DNA of 64,000 bases, taken from Bedellia somnulentella (Eukaryota > Arthropoda > Insecta > Lepidoptera > Bedelliidae). The stretch covers positions 8,742,001 through 8,806,000 of the forward strand of contig OY755171.1 of the NCBI GenBank assembly GCA_963576735.1. Reading direction: 5' to 3'. A program made the position numbers and the translations under genes. Under the pieces are notes generated by a model. It worked only from the letters and a program-made list of their open reading frames with translations, was not told the origin of the DNA and did not search any database. Below are positions 1 through 12,245 of the stretch, one piece after another. How positions within the stretch are numbered: position 1 is the first letter of the stretch; every line of letters begins with the position of its first letter.

Positions 1-171
1 TTTATATAGTTTGTGAACATAACCTATCATCTCCATAAGTAACTTTACAAAAAACTCCGAGAGTAGTTTTTATTCATATCGAAAAGAATCTTTTTATTAT
101 GGAATTGTTCCTAATGAATCAAAACTGTGTTTTCTCTGCCGTGTCCAGATACATTTTATTCTATGCTAGCT

Positions 172-1256
172 TTTTGCTCGCGACTACGTCCGCGTGGACT
201 ATTTTTTTTTTGCATACGGTTTACATCCAAAATACCAAAACACTATCTTAACTTCTGTTTTTCATATTTATATTCCCGCGGTCGTTATAAAGGATATAAA
301 GAACATTGAGGCTTTTTAAATGATTGTTGGGCGATGCAGTTGGAGACCCATTTGACTACCTTTTGACTCCATTCAACTTCCAAAAGTGGATAAAGAATTA
401 CTATCTCTGAAGCTATGAATACCTTTTTTTGAATTTATAGCCGTTAGTATACACTCATGAATGGTTGATAGATGAATTTCATATATTCCTCCTTTTCTAA
501 CTGTCAATCGCATCAAGTTTCAAATGTCAAAAATCTCTAAACTATATATATCCTTGATAATTCAATCCCTTAGGGTTGAGTTTTAAAAACCCTTTTTAAT
601 TGTTCATAAGAATCAAGAAACAAACCATTTTGTACAAAGTTACTATGTTAAAAATGAGAATATCTTTAGTAAATATGGATGGATAGCAGTTTGGCGCTGC
701 GGTGGTGGCTCGGTGCTGCCCCCTACATTGACCGTTGGTGATTGTGTGAGAGTTTGTAGCCGATCAGTCATAGATGGCAGTTCTAAAATTGGGTTGTAAT
801 GAAATTGATGTATGTATGCAATATTTAAAAAACTCAATTAGTACCCGGCAGACTTCGAACTGCCATAAAAGATTAGTCTGAACTGAAGTATTTATAACAA
901 AGAAAAGTAGAACTCATACCGCGATGCAGAAAGCAACTACTCGCGCCGTCTATTATAAAATATATACATTAGTAACGATTTGGTTTGGAAGGTTATGGTT
1001 TTTTGATGCTCCTACGGGAACCCTAGCGAAATCCAGGATAAATGATATCCTATATGTTGGCCAGGTGTATAAGCTAAATTTATGCCAAATTTGATCAAGA
1101 TCCGTGTGGTAGAATTAACGTGATGACCGGACATACAGACAGACAGACAGTTTTTTTTCAAATTTGGCTTTAACATCGAAAATAAAACATATTCCAAAGG
1201 TTTTTTTTTCTTTTATGTACAGTTTTGACCTCGGTACAGTCTTATTATAGTATAGA
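172..1256 (+). repeat. 1-kb dispersed repeat, copy 1
   Basis: Matches 56444-57908 in the same orientation in two blocks: 172-790 against 56444-57064, and 1006-1256 against 57650-57908. The region between the blocks differs between copies. The last block has the wording typical of lepidopteran non-LTR 3' tails (gccaaatttgatcaagatc, then gaccggacatacagacagac). An old SINE B is embedded at about 308-462 in this copy and at the equivalent place in the other, so it was present before the unit was copied. No coding frame recognised. Confidence 0.75.
308..462 (+). repeat. SINE family B, old embedded copy
   Basis: Contains the family B landmarks gttggagacccat, aacttccaaaagtgg and tatagccgttagtata. 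It lies inside the 1-kb repeat and is shared with the copy near 56.6 kb. Confidence 0.6.
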
Positions 1257-1865
1257 TAGATAACAACAAAAATACCCCTGACATAAGCGGGAATCGATGA
1301 ATTTCATCAATACACAATTAACTATCCACTTATACCAATTACAATGTACTCATATATCAGTAAAAGTAGAGGCACTGAATTCCCGGGCGGAGTGTATATC
1401 AACGGTGATATTAACACTTGACAACTGAGTAATGTATTACTTACTACACGAAGTGCGCTCCGCGAGAATTCGTTTCGAATGGGGTTCTGTGTCTGTACCT
1501 TTACTAGCCGTACTAGAGAACAGTGATAAAGGCGTATCGAGTTTGAGCCGATATCGAGTTTTGAGTTGTTACTTGAACTTTGTTACTTGACGGTTGAAAA
1601 GTTATTTAAATGTGTATGTGTTAGTTTTTTGCTTTGCTGTGGGTTATAATAACTGTATTATGTCACCTGAAAATCATTTTTACATTTCAATTGTAAACCC
1701 ATTTCAGTAAAAAAAATATGTTTATTTATTCCTTTTCGTCTGAAAAGTACTCTCTTTTCCATCTTTTCTTATGTAACTTTAAATCAATTTAACTTAGAGA
1801 GTTTTTCGCCATTGTATTTTTTCCTGACGCCTTTTTCGTGCTGGTATGTATGTATGTTCATTTGT
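1257..1865. other. No gene seen; small GC-richer patch
   Basis: Mostly AT-rich. Positions 1375-1560 are more GC-balanced and hold an imperfect inverted pair, gaattcccgggcggag and ctccgcgagaattc. No splice-bounded reading frame or known repeat recognised. Confidence 0.4.
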
Positions 1866-2120
1866 TTTACGACGTTCGTGGTCGAGCGGTTAGGTGACTA
1901 GCTTCTCGATTCGGAGGTTGCGGGTTCGATCCCCGCTGAGGGCAACATTTATGTGATAAGCATAGATGTTAGTTTATTAGTCTTGGATGTATTTATATGT
2001 GTATTATATAATATTAAATATATCGTTGAGTTAGTATCCCATAATACAAGTTCTACTTAGGTTGGGGCTAACTTGATCTATGCATAATATGTCCTTATAT
2101 TTATTATTATTATAATTATT
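1866..2120 (+). repeat. SINE family C (tRNA-derived head)
   Basis: Begins with a tRNA-like head: A-box-like tggtcgagcggttagg and a good B box, gggttcgatcccc. The body includes gttgagttagtatcccataa and aggttggggctaacttgatc, and it ends in a ttattattat tail. A second copy lies on the minus strand at 21130-21356. The head looks like a decayed tRNA rather than a functional one. Confidence 0.7.
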
Positions 2121-2297
2121 AATTATTTACCACCACTTCCAAACTACATATATTACAATGACACAAAAGTGACATCGATATAGGCATCTTAATCACGCGA
2201 TGGTTTTAGGCTACAAAAGAGAAAATGGCGGAATGTATCAGTTATAATGTATCATCAGAAAAATATATTTTGCAGACATTTTAATGTATTTATTTAT

Positions 2298-2452
2298 GTA
2301 ACCTGGTGTTTAAAAAACCTGTCTTTTGACCAAGTATAACTAAGCTTGAGTATCCTCACGATGTTTTCGCTCACCGGACACAACTATGATGACTGACCAT
2401 AAATATGACTTAAATAAAGATACATAGGTGCAGGCCCGATGAAAAACACTTA
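2298..2452 (-). repeat. SINE family A, diverged central part
   Basis: Minus-strand remnant of the conserved central domain (plus-strand tcctcacgatgttttcgctc) and of the following gcaggcccgat segment. Head and tail are missing. Confidence 0.5.
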
Positions 2453-5383
2453 TAAACGGCTATCATTCATGGAACTATAGTAAATGTGACCACGGCACTA
2501 CCTTGATCATTTATGTACCTACATATTTCCTTTCTTGTTTCGTGAAATAATATTCCTTTCTAGAAATTATTAAGTCTAGATATTACAAATAAATTGATAT
2601 GATATCTTTAATTAGGCAAATTTATGTTGGTGAAAATTCCTTTCCTAAACAAAATATACAAATAAAGGAGAACGAGAAACCGAAGTAAGAATCCAGTTCA
2701 AGAAAACGTGAGCTGTAAAATTACTAAGAAGTTAAAACAAGTCTTCAAGATATATTGAAACTTTTTATTATATGCAAGTTTGTGGTTTGACTTTATCTTT
2801 TACAATATAGTTGAGATCTCGAACACTGAGTTTATTATTCTATACCATGGAATATACAATATTTTACATACACATTTTAATTAAACCCTAACACTATTAA
2901 CTATTTAAGATAATAATTGATACATGCTTGCTACCTAATGTCACGAGCATCCAGTTTTTCCAAGATAGTATAAATGTACATACATAATAAAATATATAAC
3001 TTTTGAAATAATAACGCGAAGTGTTTTATAGGACTTATTATAGTTGTATTGGCTGACATTAAATCTGTAATCCTTTGTTTTGTTTATCTACCGATGTGTG
3101 GTAATAAACGTTACTATTCACGTTTTTTAAATTCATATTTGAACTTACACATACGCTTTTACACCTCTTAAACTATGTGTACAAGTTTCATTTTGATCGG
3201 TTCAGTATATTTTGCGTATATATCTAAAATATTATTAAAGATTATTTCTATCATATTATTTTCTTTTTCATACCCAAAGCCTAAAGAAAGAAAATTGTAA
3301 AGTTAGTGCTAGTGCTACAAATAAGTAAGTGTATAGAACGAAAAACAATACAAGTAAAAATCACATTTAACATTGATCACACCAAACATTTTCATTTCAC
3401 TATTAAAACACATATCAATTTAAATCCTAAATCCAAGGAACGCTAGAAAAATACAGGATGTAATTTAAAAGCGAGGTGTCACCGTAGTGGCGCCCCGTTG
3501 ACACATATTGCACACGACACGCAGAATATCGATGTCAAGATAAACGTGTTTCGGGTGTATTCTATTGAACCGATGGATAAGAATTACTTGAATCATGAAT
3601 AAAAAATATTTATTTTGAAAGAAATATGCTTTATTACTGCTTACTGAGTATATTCCTTGTCGTTTTGAACTGTAGGTTGCACTCAGAAATCCATTTTTTT
3701 TGGTATCCTAAAATTATGACGACAATTTAAAGTAAAGCACCGTATTTCCTGATAATTAAGATGTATAAAGCTTTCGGTTTCAACTATAGTAGCTGGAATG
3801 GAAATTTTTTAGGTCAATTTTGTCAATCCGCGCTAGTCAAGCGTGGTGGACTTTAACCAAATCATCCTATTGAGGGTACGCTCCAGCCATTTTATGGGGA
3901 AATACAAATATATGAGCTGTGATGAATACGTTATGAAATAACATTTTGTTTCTTATTTTATGAAATAGTTGCATATTGCCGTTGGCGGTTTGAGCAGGGT
4001 AAACCAATTACCGCTTCTATGAAATCACTGAGTGCACCTTGCATTTGATTGTTACTTTTTCTGATTAAAAGCACCAATTAATATATTTTTATTTTTCCAG
4101 TTCAAGAAAACGTGAGCTCTAAAATGAGATGGGTAATTACCGTGCATGGATTTTGTTCTTTGTTAGAGAGCAGCCTTAGCATACTATTTCTTCCTAATTT
4201 ACTTTATCAAAACTAATATGGTATAATCTTTAATTTCATAATAACCCAATGGCTTATTAATTTAATATTATGCAATGAAACCTTTATTCCAAATTTGGTA
4301 ACACTAGTATAAGTTATGGAAAACATTACGATTTTAGTTGACATGGTTAAATTTCTTCGTTGACAAGTTATAAACGAGTCCTTAAAATATTATTACATAC
4401 GTTTTTATGTGAGTTATAAAAACCTTTTGTTTATCCTCACATCCAGTTTGTGACAGTACTAGTGTTTGAATACAATAAATTTATAAGGATTCTAATTTGA
4501 TTTCACTATTTTAAAATGAATTACATACCTGACATATTAGTCAAAAATATTCTACGATTGTCACATCACGGATTTTTTAAATGAAAAAGTAATGAATCTC
4601 TGTATGCTCAATGTTTAGGCCTTTGTTGCAACATAATAAATATATTTTCGAAGTCACTTTATTATATAATAAAATATATGACTTTTAAATATAATATTTA
4701 TAACATTAAATTCATTATGCCCATAATTTCTAGAATAAGACCGCCACGAAACAGAAAGGGTGTTTTTATTGACGCGCAGAAGACACGTTTCTGAGTTTCC
4801 TTTCATTGGAGACGACACGTGAGAGCGGTAAACTTGAAAACATCACCTTTTATAGTCTCCTTATCGTGTTGAGACAAAATGAATAGAAATTGAAGGCGTC
4901 TTTGATGGCTGAGCATAATAGGTTCGGAAAAATACATGTAACAAATCTTCGTATTTTTGGAGCGCTTTTTTGCCGTTGCGGCAAATTTGGAACAATAGTA
5001 AGGTTTCCTATTTGTTTCTGTTAAATGTCAGCTAGGAAAGTAAAGAAGACTTAAATACTATTTTCGTATTATTATGATTTTATGTTCGTTTGCTGTTTTC
5101 TTCATTTCATTTTATGTTAATATGTTACGTATTGTATTGATATATATTATGCATATGCAATATCTAATGGTTTAAGCAAATAGCCCGCATAGAAATATTA
5201 TTTTAAAAATGGCATGAAAGTATTACTTCATTCAATTAAGTACAGTTATAGAGCATTTAGAAACATTTATTGCTGATACAAAAAAAAACTTGCATGACCT
5301 CATTGTTAAAATTATTGGACATTGTACATAATAATCGGGATTAGCCAACGAAATGTTTTTTTTAAATATTATATGTTTGCCAG
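2453..5383. other. AT-rich stretch without recognised gene
   Basis: No coding frame, tRNA or classified element recognised. A 23-bp block (tccagttcaagaaaacgtga followed by gct) occurs twice, at 2692-2714 and 4096-4118. This may be intronic or intergenic DNA. Confidence 0.5.
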
Positions 5384-5420
5384 TCTACGACGAGTCAGCC
5401 CGTGACTACGGCGCCAGTAG
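5384..5420 (+). CDS. Candidate 37-nt microexon
   Basis: A T-rich tract and a strong acceptor (tatgtttgccag) are followed by 37 GC-richer bases and a donor (gtgagtcg). A further gtaagt lies 33 nt downstream. Two of three phases are open: one reads YDESARDYGAS, the other STTSQPVTTAPV. The signal strength is striking in otherwise AT-rich DNA. No flanking exon could be linked, so the gene is unknown and the call is inference from splice signals and base composition. Confidence 0.3.
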
Positions 5421-8375
5421 GTGAGTCGATACATCGGGCAAACATATCACGTAAGTGATTAAAATAATTCTTTGGTTAGTCGCGATTATTATGTATAATG
5501 ACTTCAAACCGCGAGAGTTTAAAAAGTGTATTTTATATTAGTATGTTATATATAAGACACGCCGAGTCAGATTCACCATGAAAGATTGTAAAGTAGCAAT
5601 AAATGGTAGTTAAAAGTATCTGCAGGCATAAAAAAAACTAAATTAATTTTTTATGCAATATATAATTTTATTCAAAATATGTTTTCTACTTTATTTTCAT
5701 GTTTAAAACTTAGAAGAAATATATCTCTTTTTCATAGTATCAGTACAAATGTATCTTTGCAGCAACTAACAATTGTGTTTTTGTAAATGGAATATTCTAT
5801 CTTAAAACCAATTATGAAGTAAATTGCTTTCTTTTATATATAAACAGATTGGAATACTATCATATCAAAATCATAAGTACTTCTGTGAATCATGGAAAAC
5901 GTTGTTCATTTAACAAATACAAAATCCATTTATTTTCCATAGTACCCAAAAATCAATTACTCCCAATTCTAAACAAAAAATCTCCCAACACAATAGCCAA
6001 CAAGAACAAAATCCAATATTAACAACATACATATTGATACGATACAAAAAATATCGCAAAAACTAGTCAATTTCTGGATGCAAATACAATTTTCGTGTCA
6101 GTACGTCAGCTGTGGGAGTTTATTCGTTCGGTTACCGTGCGCAGTGGCGCACGCCCAAACAATACAGTTTTCAAACGAAAAACTTTACGATCCACCCTGT
6201 ATTAGGTTCTGCCGATATAGGGGTTTTGAGGCGTAAATTTTGTTTCGTAGAGCCAGCAAAATTTGTAGACAATAATATCATGGTATACATACAGTACGTT
6301 TTGTTAGTTAGGTGATGGTAAAGGTACAGGCTTTTCTGAACAACGCATATTCAGTTCTCTTGTTTTCTAAGTCTTGAATTTTACCATGATATAGTGCAAT
6401 ATTATGTTTACAAGGGAGCTGTATAGCTTATTTTAAGTTAACTGTCACGTATTATACGTTCTAATGTGTTTACATGTTCTTTACGATAATGTGTGTACAA
6501 TATTTTTTAAAATAAAGAAAGAAGAACATTTAAACGTTGTTACTAACAAAATAACAAATGAAGATTTAGTTCTCATACATTTTTGACTATTGTACTCACT
6601 AGCTTTAAAAAGATGAATCTTAACTATTCTATATAATAAATAAAAAAAACTAATATATCAAAACCTGATGGGTTAAAGATGAATTATATTTTAAGTACGA
6701 TTCTATAAAAACTTATGTTACTAGTAAGCACTATTCAAAAATTCAATCATCCTTGAATAGTAACCATTAATTCTTGTCACCTAAAATTATTTTTCTTTAT
6801 CATTTCAATTTCAAGAATTATATCAAAAAATAACGGCAAAACTTGTGCAACTTTTTGGATATGAAAATGATAATATCTATGATCGTTTTAACAAAGCATT
6901 TATACGCGCGATTGTTATCTTGTTTGCAAGAGCTGGTCCAAATTATGTAGTGTGTAATCAAAAGACGATTCTAATTTATAATTAGCTCAAGGTTAACTTT
7001 ACATATTTTTTTTATGTAATCATTTACATAATTAAAGGCAAAGAGTTGCTTTTTTTTAATATTATGTATACATAAATTGTAAAATGGTTTATAACACAAA
7101 TTAAGGGCATAATATTAATATTTTTAAATAACATTAATAAAAAAGGCCGCGTCAACCTGCACCACGAAATTGGAATAACATTTTGTGTGTTAATCGCATC
7201 TTTACTCTAAAACTCTCCTATCTAGCTATTCACAGCTCTATTTGCCGCGTTCAACTTGTTTACTTGTCTTTTGTTTTCACATCCCTGTCGGACACCTAAC
7301 CATCATAACTACCCCTATCTCACGAACCCTAGTCCTGCACGTGCCGTACACGCTTCACCAATGCAACAATGCACGGAAATGTTAAAACCAAACTAGTGTA
7401 TATCCCCTCACAATCATCTAGAAATATTAAGTCAGGCTTAAAAAGCTGATGCTTTCTTCACTTTTAATTGATTTGACAACCCCTATTTACGGAAAAGCTA
7501 ACATTTATTAAATTCTGGGAGAGATTTTGCCTACAAACCTTCTTCAAAATGCTCAGTAAAATCGGTACTTTATACCAAAAGTTACTGCCGAAGTGGGGTA
7601 CACAAAATTTTAACTAAGTTAATAACGTATACGTAAATTATTTTAACTCGTAATGAGATTCATGTTGAACGCGTCATTACCTGACTGTGAAGAGTCAAAT
7701 TGGCCAAAATTAATATTCGATGTTAAGGAAAATTTCATGAAAATTGCAATTTGACAATTATTTTCAATGTAAGCTGTGAAGATCTTTTATTAATTTATGC
7801 TACCGTGTTTTTTTAAGGATTTTGTAATGGCATGGGAAGATAATGGATACGGGCAGCACAAATCTGGTCGTTTTAGAACTCGAGATTGATAACCAGCAGT
7901 TTCGTACCACACCGTAACGTTACGTTTAATCTGTAAAATAGGAATTTATCACGTAATAGTGACGCAAAAGATGGGATTAGAAAATAATGGTATTCAATTA
8001 CTATTTTACTTTATAGATAGTCTTAGAGATTTTTAATTATAATATTTTGTACCCAACTCAGCATTTAAGCCTAATTTTAAGTTCTATGGTTTAGCTGTTA
8101 AAATTTTCATTTGAACATTAATATTTTTTAATTAAACTATTTTTAATGCATTTTACTACGCATTCATTTTTTCCATCCCGGTTACTCTCAGTGAATTGAC
8201 CGTAACATAACTTTAATTAAGTAAAACCCAGAATGGTGCGTTACCAGAAATATATCTACATTTAAACCATATATAACTTACGCCTTAGCAACTCAAATAC
8301 ATTTTGTTTTGGATGCCATTATCTAATAGATACAAGGTAATAGCAGAAAGGAAGTATGGAAGAATAAACAGCCTT
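5421..8375. other. AT-rich stretch without firm gene
   Basis: Apart from the unassigned frame at 6112-6315, no gene, tRNA or classified repeat is recognised. Confidence 0.5.
6112..6315 (+). CDS. Unassigned open frame, 67 codons
   Basis: Starts at GTG and stays open for 67 codons in a locally GC-richer patch. The same frame is open further upstream through a possible acceptor (attttcgtgtcag, ending at 6101), and gtgatgg at the end could be a weak donor. The peptide has no family motif I recognise. It may be an exon, an old transposon piece or chance. Confidence 0.18.
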   Translation: MGVYSFGYRAQWRTPKQYSFQTKNFTIHPVLGSADIGVLRRKFCFVEPAKFVDNNIMVYIQYVLLVR

Positions 8376-8490
8376 CCTTCGGGCATGTATGAAAATATTG
8401 ATTAATTTAGACCGAGAGGTTTGCCAGGATCGTAAAGCATGGCAAATTGATAGTGTTTATCTAACCCATTGGGAACTATCTGTATGTGTC
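8376..8490 (+). repeat. LINE L 3' fragment, degenerate
   Basis: Carries gaggtttgccaggatcgta, then a decayed cccattgggaact end, matching the last coding part and 3' end of LINE L (minus strand at 33.0 kb). Too mutated to code. Confidence 0.6.
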
Positions 8491-8867
8491 TGTATATTTC
8501 TAATAGATAACACAACTAATCATTCCAAGTGATTACACGACTTAAAGCTCTTCCTGCAGTCAAATTGCAGTCACTTCCTTGTTTCACTTGGCTTATTGAG
8601 AGTAAACAGTGCGAAGCGGAAATGTTGAGGTATGTATGTTTGTTTGTTTGTTCGTGGTGTTGCACAGGGCCCTCTGATTTGTTTGTATTGACATACACTG
8701 GCTTGCAGAAGTCGCAGATGTGTGAATGAATATTGCAATGTGGACTGTGGCTTGAATTTGGTTTGATTTTGGTCGGCCTGTGTTCGTTGGTTGAAATTCA
8801 CTGTAAACAATTCAGAATTTCAATTGGAAATTCCGAAACATCGATGAAATATGTCGACTTTTTCCAG

Positions 8868-8949
8868 CAGTTGTTTGAAGTGCTGATTAAAAAATTCCTT
8901 GTTAATGAAAATGGAGAAAACTGCCTACACTTACTTTTAATTTCGAAAG
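8868..8949 (+). CDS. Candidate internal exon, 82 nt
   Basis: The acceptor gactttttccag is followed by 82 bases open in phase 0, ending cgaaag before gtaaaa. The peptide contains NENGENCLHLLLISK, which resembles the GxxxLHLL core of an ankyrin-type repeat. That likeness is short and may be chance. A SINE A fragment begins 11 bp downstream. No partner exon was found. Confidence 0.25.
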
Positions 8950-8960
8950 GTAAAAAAATA

Positions 8961-9126
8961 TACAAAACGGCGATTAGCCTGCCCCCTATCACGTGAGTAC
9001 ACGTTCCATGCAAAACGTGGTTACTCTGAACACCAGGTGGCAAATACACGTGCTGTTCAGAAGTATAAGTACCTCTGCCAACCCCCTCGGGGATATTCGG
9101 CGTGAACGTTTATGTTATGTTATGTA
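8961..9126 (+). repeat. SINE family A, 3' half
   Basis: Starts at tacaaaacggcgattagcct and runs to the family A end: ctgccaaccccctcggggat, cggcgtgaacg, then a ttatg tail. 5'-truncated. Confidence 0.85.
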
Positions 9127-9291
9127 AAAAAAAAATATGTTACTTCTTATTAAAAGTATTCAAGAAATTATTTAGAATATATGATATATTGTGTGAGGTG
9201 CTGGAAAAAACGGGATGTTTTTACTTTAGATTTATTACTTTAGATTTATTTTAGTATTTATCTATTCTCAAACAATTATTTACATGCATTT

Positions 9292-9391
9292 TACATACCT
9301 ACATATACTCATGGCTATATATCCCTAGAAGGGGTACTAAGAACTTCCACTAGTTAGAAATTCCACAGCCACTTATGGAAGTTGCCTTAAT
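9292..9391 (-). repeat. SINE family B, 3' fragment
   Basis: Tail-first on the plus strand: acatatactcatggctatat, then ccctagaaggggta and ccacagccacttatggaag. Confidence 0.7.
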
Positions 9392-9499
9392 GTGCAGTGT
9401 GTAACTAAATGTACTGCACATTTAGTTGTCAGGATGCGTTATTTTAATGGTTTGATTTCATCGCCACAATAGTTAAATGTTGTTAATGTGGAAGATAAT

Positions 9500-9612
9500 A
9501 TTAATATAGGACGACCTCCGAGTACACATTTGGAGTTAATAGGGATGTGTTCAAAAAGACAGGCGCCCGATGTATGAGCATGTATGAAATTATTTATGGA
9601 TGTAGACCGCAA
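9500..9612 (+). repeat. LINE L 3' coding fragment
   Basis: Degenerate match to the C-terminal coding end of LINE L (aggacgacctcc, then aaaaagacaggcgcccga and gcatgtatgaaa). It corresponds to the RGRPRR...KKAGVRS...ACMKRLMDV region of the element at 33 kb. Many substitutions; not coding. Confidence 0.6.
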
Positions 9613-10038
9613 TGGGAAATATAGGCTTGAGAATATGAACGTATGTACAAATTGTTCGTTAAATAAAAAAGTACTATTTTGGATAACATTGATCCATATT
9701 TTTTTTACGCAAGTCGTATGTCTAGAACTTCCTCGCGATTCGCATTTCTCGTTTGTTTTGTATGTACGGAGACCTTACACCACTAAGACGTGTCTACTAG
9801 TGTTCAAAAACGTATCCTACAGTGAGGTGCTCTCACTATGTTTCTAGGGAACATCACTGGTTTAATCGCTTTTATTGTGTGTCCGCTTTCAAACTAAGTT
9901 TTCAAAGTTTGAAAAATGAAGCATTGATATAAAAAAAATGCGTGAGTTGCATTATTTTTTAAAATGTATGGTCTCTGTACTTTATCTGTAATGAAACTCA
10001 ATAGTAATAGAGCACATTTAAGAATTTCTTTTAATCAC

Positions 10039-10274
10039 TGTGTAGTGTCGGCTTAGAATAGCACTACCCCGTTTCTTCTCGTGGCGATTAAGGGTATTGG
10101 GACATTTAATGGATTTTTGGGCGATGCGATTAGAGACCCATCACCAACAACCTTTATTTTACCATCTTTTACCCACTTAACTTCCAAAAGTGACTAAGGA
10201 TTTTTTTAATTCCTTAGCTCTGGCTACGCCTTTTAGGGATGTATAGCCGTAAGTATACGTATGTATGTATGTAT
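10039..10274 (+). repeat. SINE family B, near full length
   Basis: 5' end tgtgtagtgtcggcttagaa, then gggcgatgcgattagagacc, gttagctctggctacgcc-like hairpin region, tatagccgtaag and an atgtatgtatgta tail. Confidence 0.88.
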
Positions 10275-10689
10275 TTAAATAAATTTGATTAGAGTTTTTA
10301 TATTTTAGCATGCATTAAAAAAAATACATTAATTAATTGGTGGTAGTCTTGCTATTGGCTCAGTGAAAACAATATCAATAAGAACGAAATATTCGGTTTT
10401 ATGATCATCAAAATATGAAAAATATTAAATTTTAAATTTTATACATATTTTAACAGGCGATGTTACCAAACTATTTACCTAAATGATAATTAACATTCTT
10501 GTTGAATACAACGTAAACAGCCGAACTAAATGTATTTGAATTATTTGACGTATTTACGGTTTGAATCATTTTACATTAGAAATATACATCATTACCCAAA
10601 AAAGGACTACAAATTAAGATTTTTCTGCCAAAAGTTTAATTATTATCCGATATCTGTGTAGCCATAGTTTTGGAATAAACAATTCCTGA

Positions 10690-10835
10690 GCTCCTTTTGG
10701 AAGATGATTGGAGAAAATCTACTAAAAATAAAGTATCGTTGGTGATGGATTCGAGATACATCGCCCAACAATTACTTAAAAAGACCTAAACCCTTAGTTG
10801 GTTTAAACGACACCCACGGAGGGACATTCAACAAC
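10690..10835 (-). repeat. SINE family B, diverged
   Basis: Minus-strand landmarks: aaagtatcgttggtgatgga, tcgcccaacaattacttaaa, and acacccacggagggacattc near the 5' end. The tail is lost. Confidence 0.65.
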
Positions 10836-10897
10836 TTACAAACGTAGTAGCAGTAAATACAGAATACTAATATGCAACTAATATATGTATAGCTAGC

Positions 10898-11146
10898 TGT
10901 GTAGTGTCGGCTTAGAATAGCACTACCCCATTTCTTCCGGTGGGTGTACGTAAGAGGCGACTAACGGACTTGGGGCTTTTTAAGGGGTTTTTGGGCGATG
11001 CGGTTGGAGACCCATCACGAACAACCTTTGTAGCACCATCTTTTACCCACTCAACTTCCAAAAGTGGCTGAGGAATTTATTATTTCTCAGCTCTGGCTAC
11101 CCCTTTTAGGGATTTATAGCCGTGAGTATATGTATGTATGTATGTA
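10898..11146 (+). repeat. SINE family B, full length with target duplication
   Basis: Complete family B unit with a gtatgtatgtatgta tail. It is flanked by a 16-bp near-perfect repeat, aactaatatatgtata at 10876-10891 and aactaatatatgtcta at 11146-11161 (one mismatch). That is the length expected for target duplication by LINE-type integration. A few bases (gctagc) lie between the left repeat and the family start. Confidence 0.9.
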
Positions 11147-11195
11147 ACTAATATATGTCTATAACGTCATGTAACTATAGTAAACTAGCACGTAA

Positions 11196-12245
11196 TCAAC
11201 TAATTACAGTTACCTTGAAAATAGATCACAATTTGTTGAATTAGATAACAATGGTGTTAAGACACAATCAATAGCAACTTTGATTCCTAGAGGCGTCCCG
11301 CAGGGCTCCATACTGGGACCTATTCTTTTTATACTATACACTGCAGACATTATTAAATGCGTAAAAAAATGTAAGTATCATTTATATGCGGACGATATGC
11401 AATTATACTTGTCATTTAAACCTGATACGCTTATTTCTGCTGTGGATATTATAAACGATGACTTACGTCGTATAAATGACTGGTCGCATAGAAACGGCTT
11501 GATATTGAACCCTGCTAAATCCAAATTTATGATCTTGGGTAGCAAAAAGCAAAAAGAGTCGCTAAAGAATTTAGACTTAAATTTACAGATAAATGGTGCT
11601 CAAATACAGCAAGTGGAATCTGCACGTAATTTAGGACTTCTTATGGATTCAGAACTAAAATTTGAGGATCACATCATTAACATCGTTAGGAATTGTTTTT
11701 ATCGTATTAAAGTTTTGTATAAAATAAGGAATTCCATTAATTCCGCCTTACGAATACAACTTTGCGAAAGTTTGGTATTAAGCAAGCTGAACTATGCAGA
11801 TACAGTTTACGGCCCATGCATGACGGTGAGATCAAAACGACTCATCCAACGAGTACAGAATGCTTGTGCTAGGTATTGTTTTAATATTCCAGCTAGAACT
11901 CATATCACACCATATTTGAATAGTTCAAATATGCTAAATTTTGCAAATAGACGTAAGTTACACCTGGCCTCTCTTATGTTTAATGTCGTTCTCTCTCAAA
12001 CTCCTAGCTACCTATTTACAAAACTGGTCTGGTCGAAAAGTATGTCCTCGTACGACACTAGAGCCTCAACTTATCTATTGGTTATCCAGAAACACCATAC
12101 AACAGCGTTCAGAGGTAGTTTCAGATACGCAGCTAGTAAGTGTTGGAACGACCTGCCACCTCCCATGCGTTCACTGCCATCAATAGGGTCATTCAAACAC
12201 CGGTTCAAAATACACCTACTTCAACAACAAAAAACATCACAATAA
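11196..12245 (+). CDS. LINE reverse transcriptase, C-terminal half
   Basis: Open frame of about 350 codons with no internal stop. It covers the later palm and thumb of a non-LTR reverse transcriptase. Upstream of the first ATG-like start the frame continues with YLENRSQFVELDNN. Motifs in order: GVPQGSILGPILFILY (RT block 4), YADDMQLY (catalytic YADD), LNPAKSKFMILG, NLGLLMDSELKFEDHI and, near the end, CWNDLPPPMRSLPSIGSFK. This order and the C-terminal wording are typical of the CR1/Jockey/Daphne group. N-terminal endonuclease and RT fingers are missing, so the protein cannot be functional. The lack of stops points to recent insertion. Confidence 0.9.
   Translation, partial: STNYSYLENRSQFVELDNNGVKTQSIATLIPRGVPQGSILGPILFILYTADIIKCVKKCKYHLYADDMQLYLSFKPDTLISAVDIINDDLRRINDWSHRNGLILNPAKSKFMILGSKKQKESLKNLDLNLQINGAQIQQVESARNLGLLMDSELKFEDHIINIVRNCFYRIKVLYKIRNSINSALRIQLCESLVLSKLNYADTVYGPCMTVRSKRLIQRVQNACARYCFNIPARTHITPYLNSSNMLNFANRRKLHLASLMFNVVLSQTPSYLFTKLVWSKSMSSYDTRASTYLLVIQKHHTTAFRGSFRYAASKCWNDLPPPMRSLPSIGSFKHRFKIHLLQQQKTSQ

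Noticed and set aside
7287..7306. cacatccctgtcggacacct, like part of LINE L
   Set aside because: Only about 20 bp agree, with no flanking match.
11941..12186. 81-codon plus-strand frame
   Set aside because: Alternate frame inside the LINE reverse transcriptase.
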